Positions 5,519-6,137 of a DNA stretch of 6,137 bases are shown piece after piece. The first letter of the stretch is position 1. The number at the start of each line of letters is the position of its first letter. The notes beneath the pieces were generated by a model, which saw nothing but the letters and a program-made list of their open reading frames with translations, searched no databases and had not been told where the DNA came from. The stretch spans positions 1 through 6,137 of the forward strand of contig JAFARM010000390.1 in assembly GCA_019245455.1 (NCBI GenBank). Direction: 5' to 3'. The DNA comes from Sphingomonadaceae bacterium. GTDB taxonomy: Bacteria; Pseudomonadota; Alphaproteobacteria; Sphingomonadales; Sphingomonadaceae. A program made the translations under genes and the position numbers.

Positions 5519-6137
5519 CTAGCCGCGCAGGGCCGCGCCGGCCTTGGCCGCGGCGGCGACGATCTTCGCCGACACCGCCTCGATCTCCGCCTCGGTGAAG
5601 CTGCGCTCGCCGGGCTGGAGCGTCACCGACACGGCGAGGCTCGGCCGGCCGTCGGGCAGGACGAAGCGGTCGAACAGGCTGGCCTCGGTGACGAGCGCCT
5701 TGTCGGCCGAGCGGACGGCGCGGAGCAGCGTCTCGGCGGGCGTGTCGGCGGCGACGACGAAAGCGAAGTCGCGCGTCACCGCCTGCAGCGCCGGCGGCGC
5801 GAAGGCCGGACGCGCGCGCTTCGCCTTGAGCGGCGGCAGGGCGTCGAGGAACACCTCGGCGACGACGACCGGCAGGCGCAGGTCGCCCGTCAGCCGCGGG
5901 TGGAGTTCGCCGAAGCTGGCGAGCGTCTTCGCGCCCAGCGCCAGCCGTCCCGCGCCGCCGGGATGGAACCACGGGTCAGCCGGGGGCAGCACCGCCAGCC
6001 GCTCGGTCGGCACGCCCGCGGCGGCGAGCGCGGCGAGCGCCTCGGCCTTGGCGGCGAAGGCGTCGAAGCCCGCCGCCGGCCCTGTCGTCCAGTCGCGGGC
6101 GCGGGCCTGCCCGGCGAGCAGGAGGGCGGCGGTCGGG
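5519..6137 (-). CDS. pheT: Phenylalanyl-tRNA synthetase beta subunit, C-terminal part (5' end beyond window)
   Basis: The C-terminal 205 residues of PheT, the large subunit of the alpha2beta2 enzyme that charges tRNA-Phe. The frame is open to the right edge, so the true start lies outside; the GTG at 6013 is internal. Visible parts are the end of the B-domain core (ALLLAG, FDAFAAKAEALAAL, PWFHPGGAGRLALG, and SFGELHPRL at about residues 73-82) and the FDX-ACB tRNA-binding domain at about 112-204 (AVTRDFAFVV, LFDRF, SLAVSVTLQPGER, FTEAEIEAVSAKIVAAA). WxHPG, FGELHP, RDFAFVV and TLQPxER identify the family. The FDX-ACB loop after LFD is about three residues shorter than usual, and GKKS reads GRPS. 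The gene shares its strand with the downstream M61 gene, with a 61-base gap. pheS is expected upstream, off the window. Confidence 0.95.
   Translation of the reverse strand, partial: PTAALLLAGQARARDWTTGPAAGFDAFAAKAEALAALAAAGVPTERLAVLPPADPWFHPGGAGRLALGAKTLASFGELHPRLTGDLRLPVVVAEVFLDALPPLKAKRARPAFAPPALQAVTRDFAFVVAADTPAETLLRAVRSADKALVTEASLFDRFVLPDGRPSLAVSVTLQPGERSFTEAEIEAVSAKIVAAAAKAGAALRG

Overview
The window is GC-rich, with almost every third codon position G or C, and looks like chromosomal DNA of an alphaproteobacterium, most likely a sphingomonad (Sphingomonadales). Three things point there: the gene order pstB-phoU-phoB; a Sphingomonas-type secreted M61 glycyl aminopeptidase; and two palindromic intergenic repeats whose sequences (GCTTCGACAAGCTCAGCATG and ATGCTGGCCTTCGCCAGCAT) I recognise as dispersed repeats common in sphingomonad genomes. 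The genus cannot be fixed from this sequence alone.

Layout. On the + strand, positions 2-2057 hold the 3' end of the phosphate regulon: the C-terminal two thirds of PstB (ATPase of the high-affinity phosphate importer), then PhoU (the signalling adaptor between transporter and sensor kinase), then PhoB (the DNA-binding response regulator). A long hairpin followed by a T-rich stretch sits between phoU and phoB. Next on the + strand (2115-3404) is an exported amidohydrolase of the Xaa-Pro dipeptidase/imidazolonepropionase-like group, starting at GTG and apparently with its own promoter. A second palindromic repeat (3413-3504) fills most of the gap to the next gene, which converges on it. On the - strand are a secreted M61 zinc aminopeptidase with a PDZ domain (5457 to 3526) and, upstream of it, the C-terminal part of pheT, the phenylalanyl-tRNA synthetase beta subunit, which enters from the right edge (6137 to 5519).

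How the genes relate. PstB, PhoU and PhoB belong to one pathway: PstB activity is sensed through PhoU and the histidine kinase PhoR (not in the window), which controls PhoB phosphorylation. The two exported metal-dependent hydrolases that meet tail to tail probably both break down short peptides in the periplasm, but nothing here shows that they act together. pheT is housekeeping and probably only a neighbour.

No stretch longer than about 120 bases lacks a gene. I found no tRNA, rRNA, CRISPR array, insertion sequence or phage gene, and no convincing undescribed system. The points most worth checking are the hairpin plus T-tract between phoU and phoB, the replacement of the usual proline after the PhoB phosphorylation site, and a matching GCGCCC(C)GGCTAG stem-loop upstream of both hydrolase genes.
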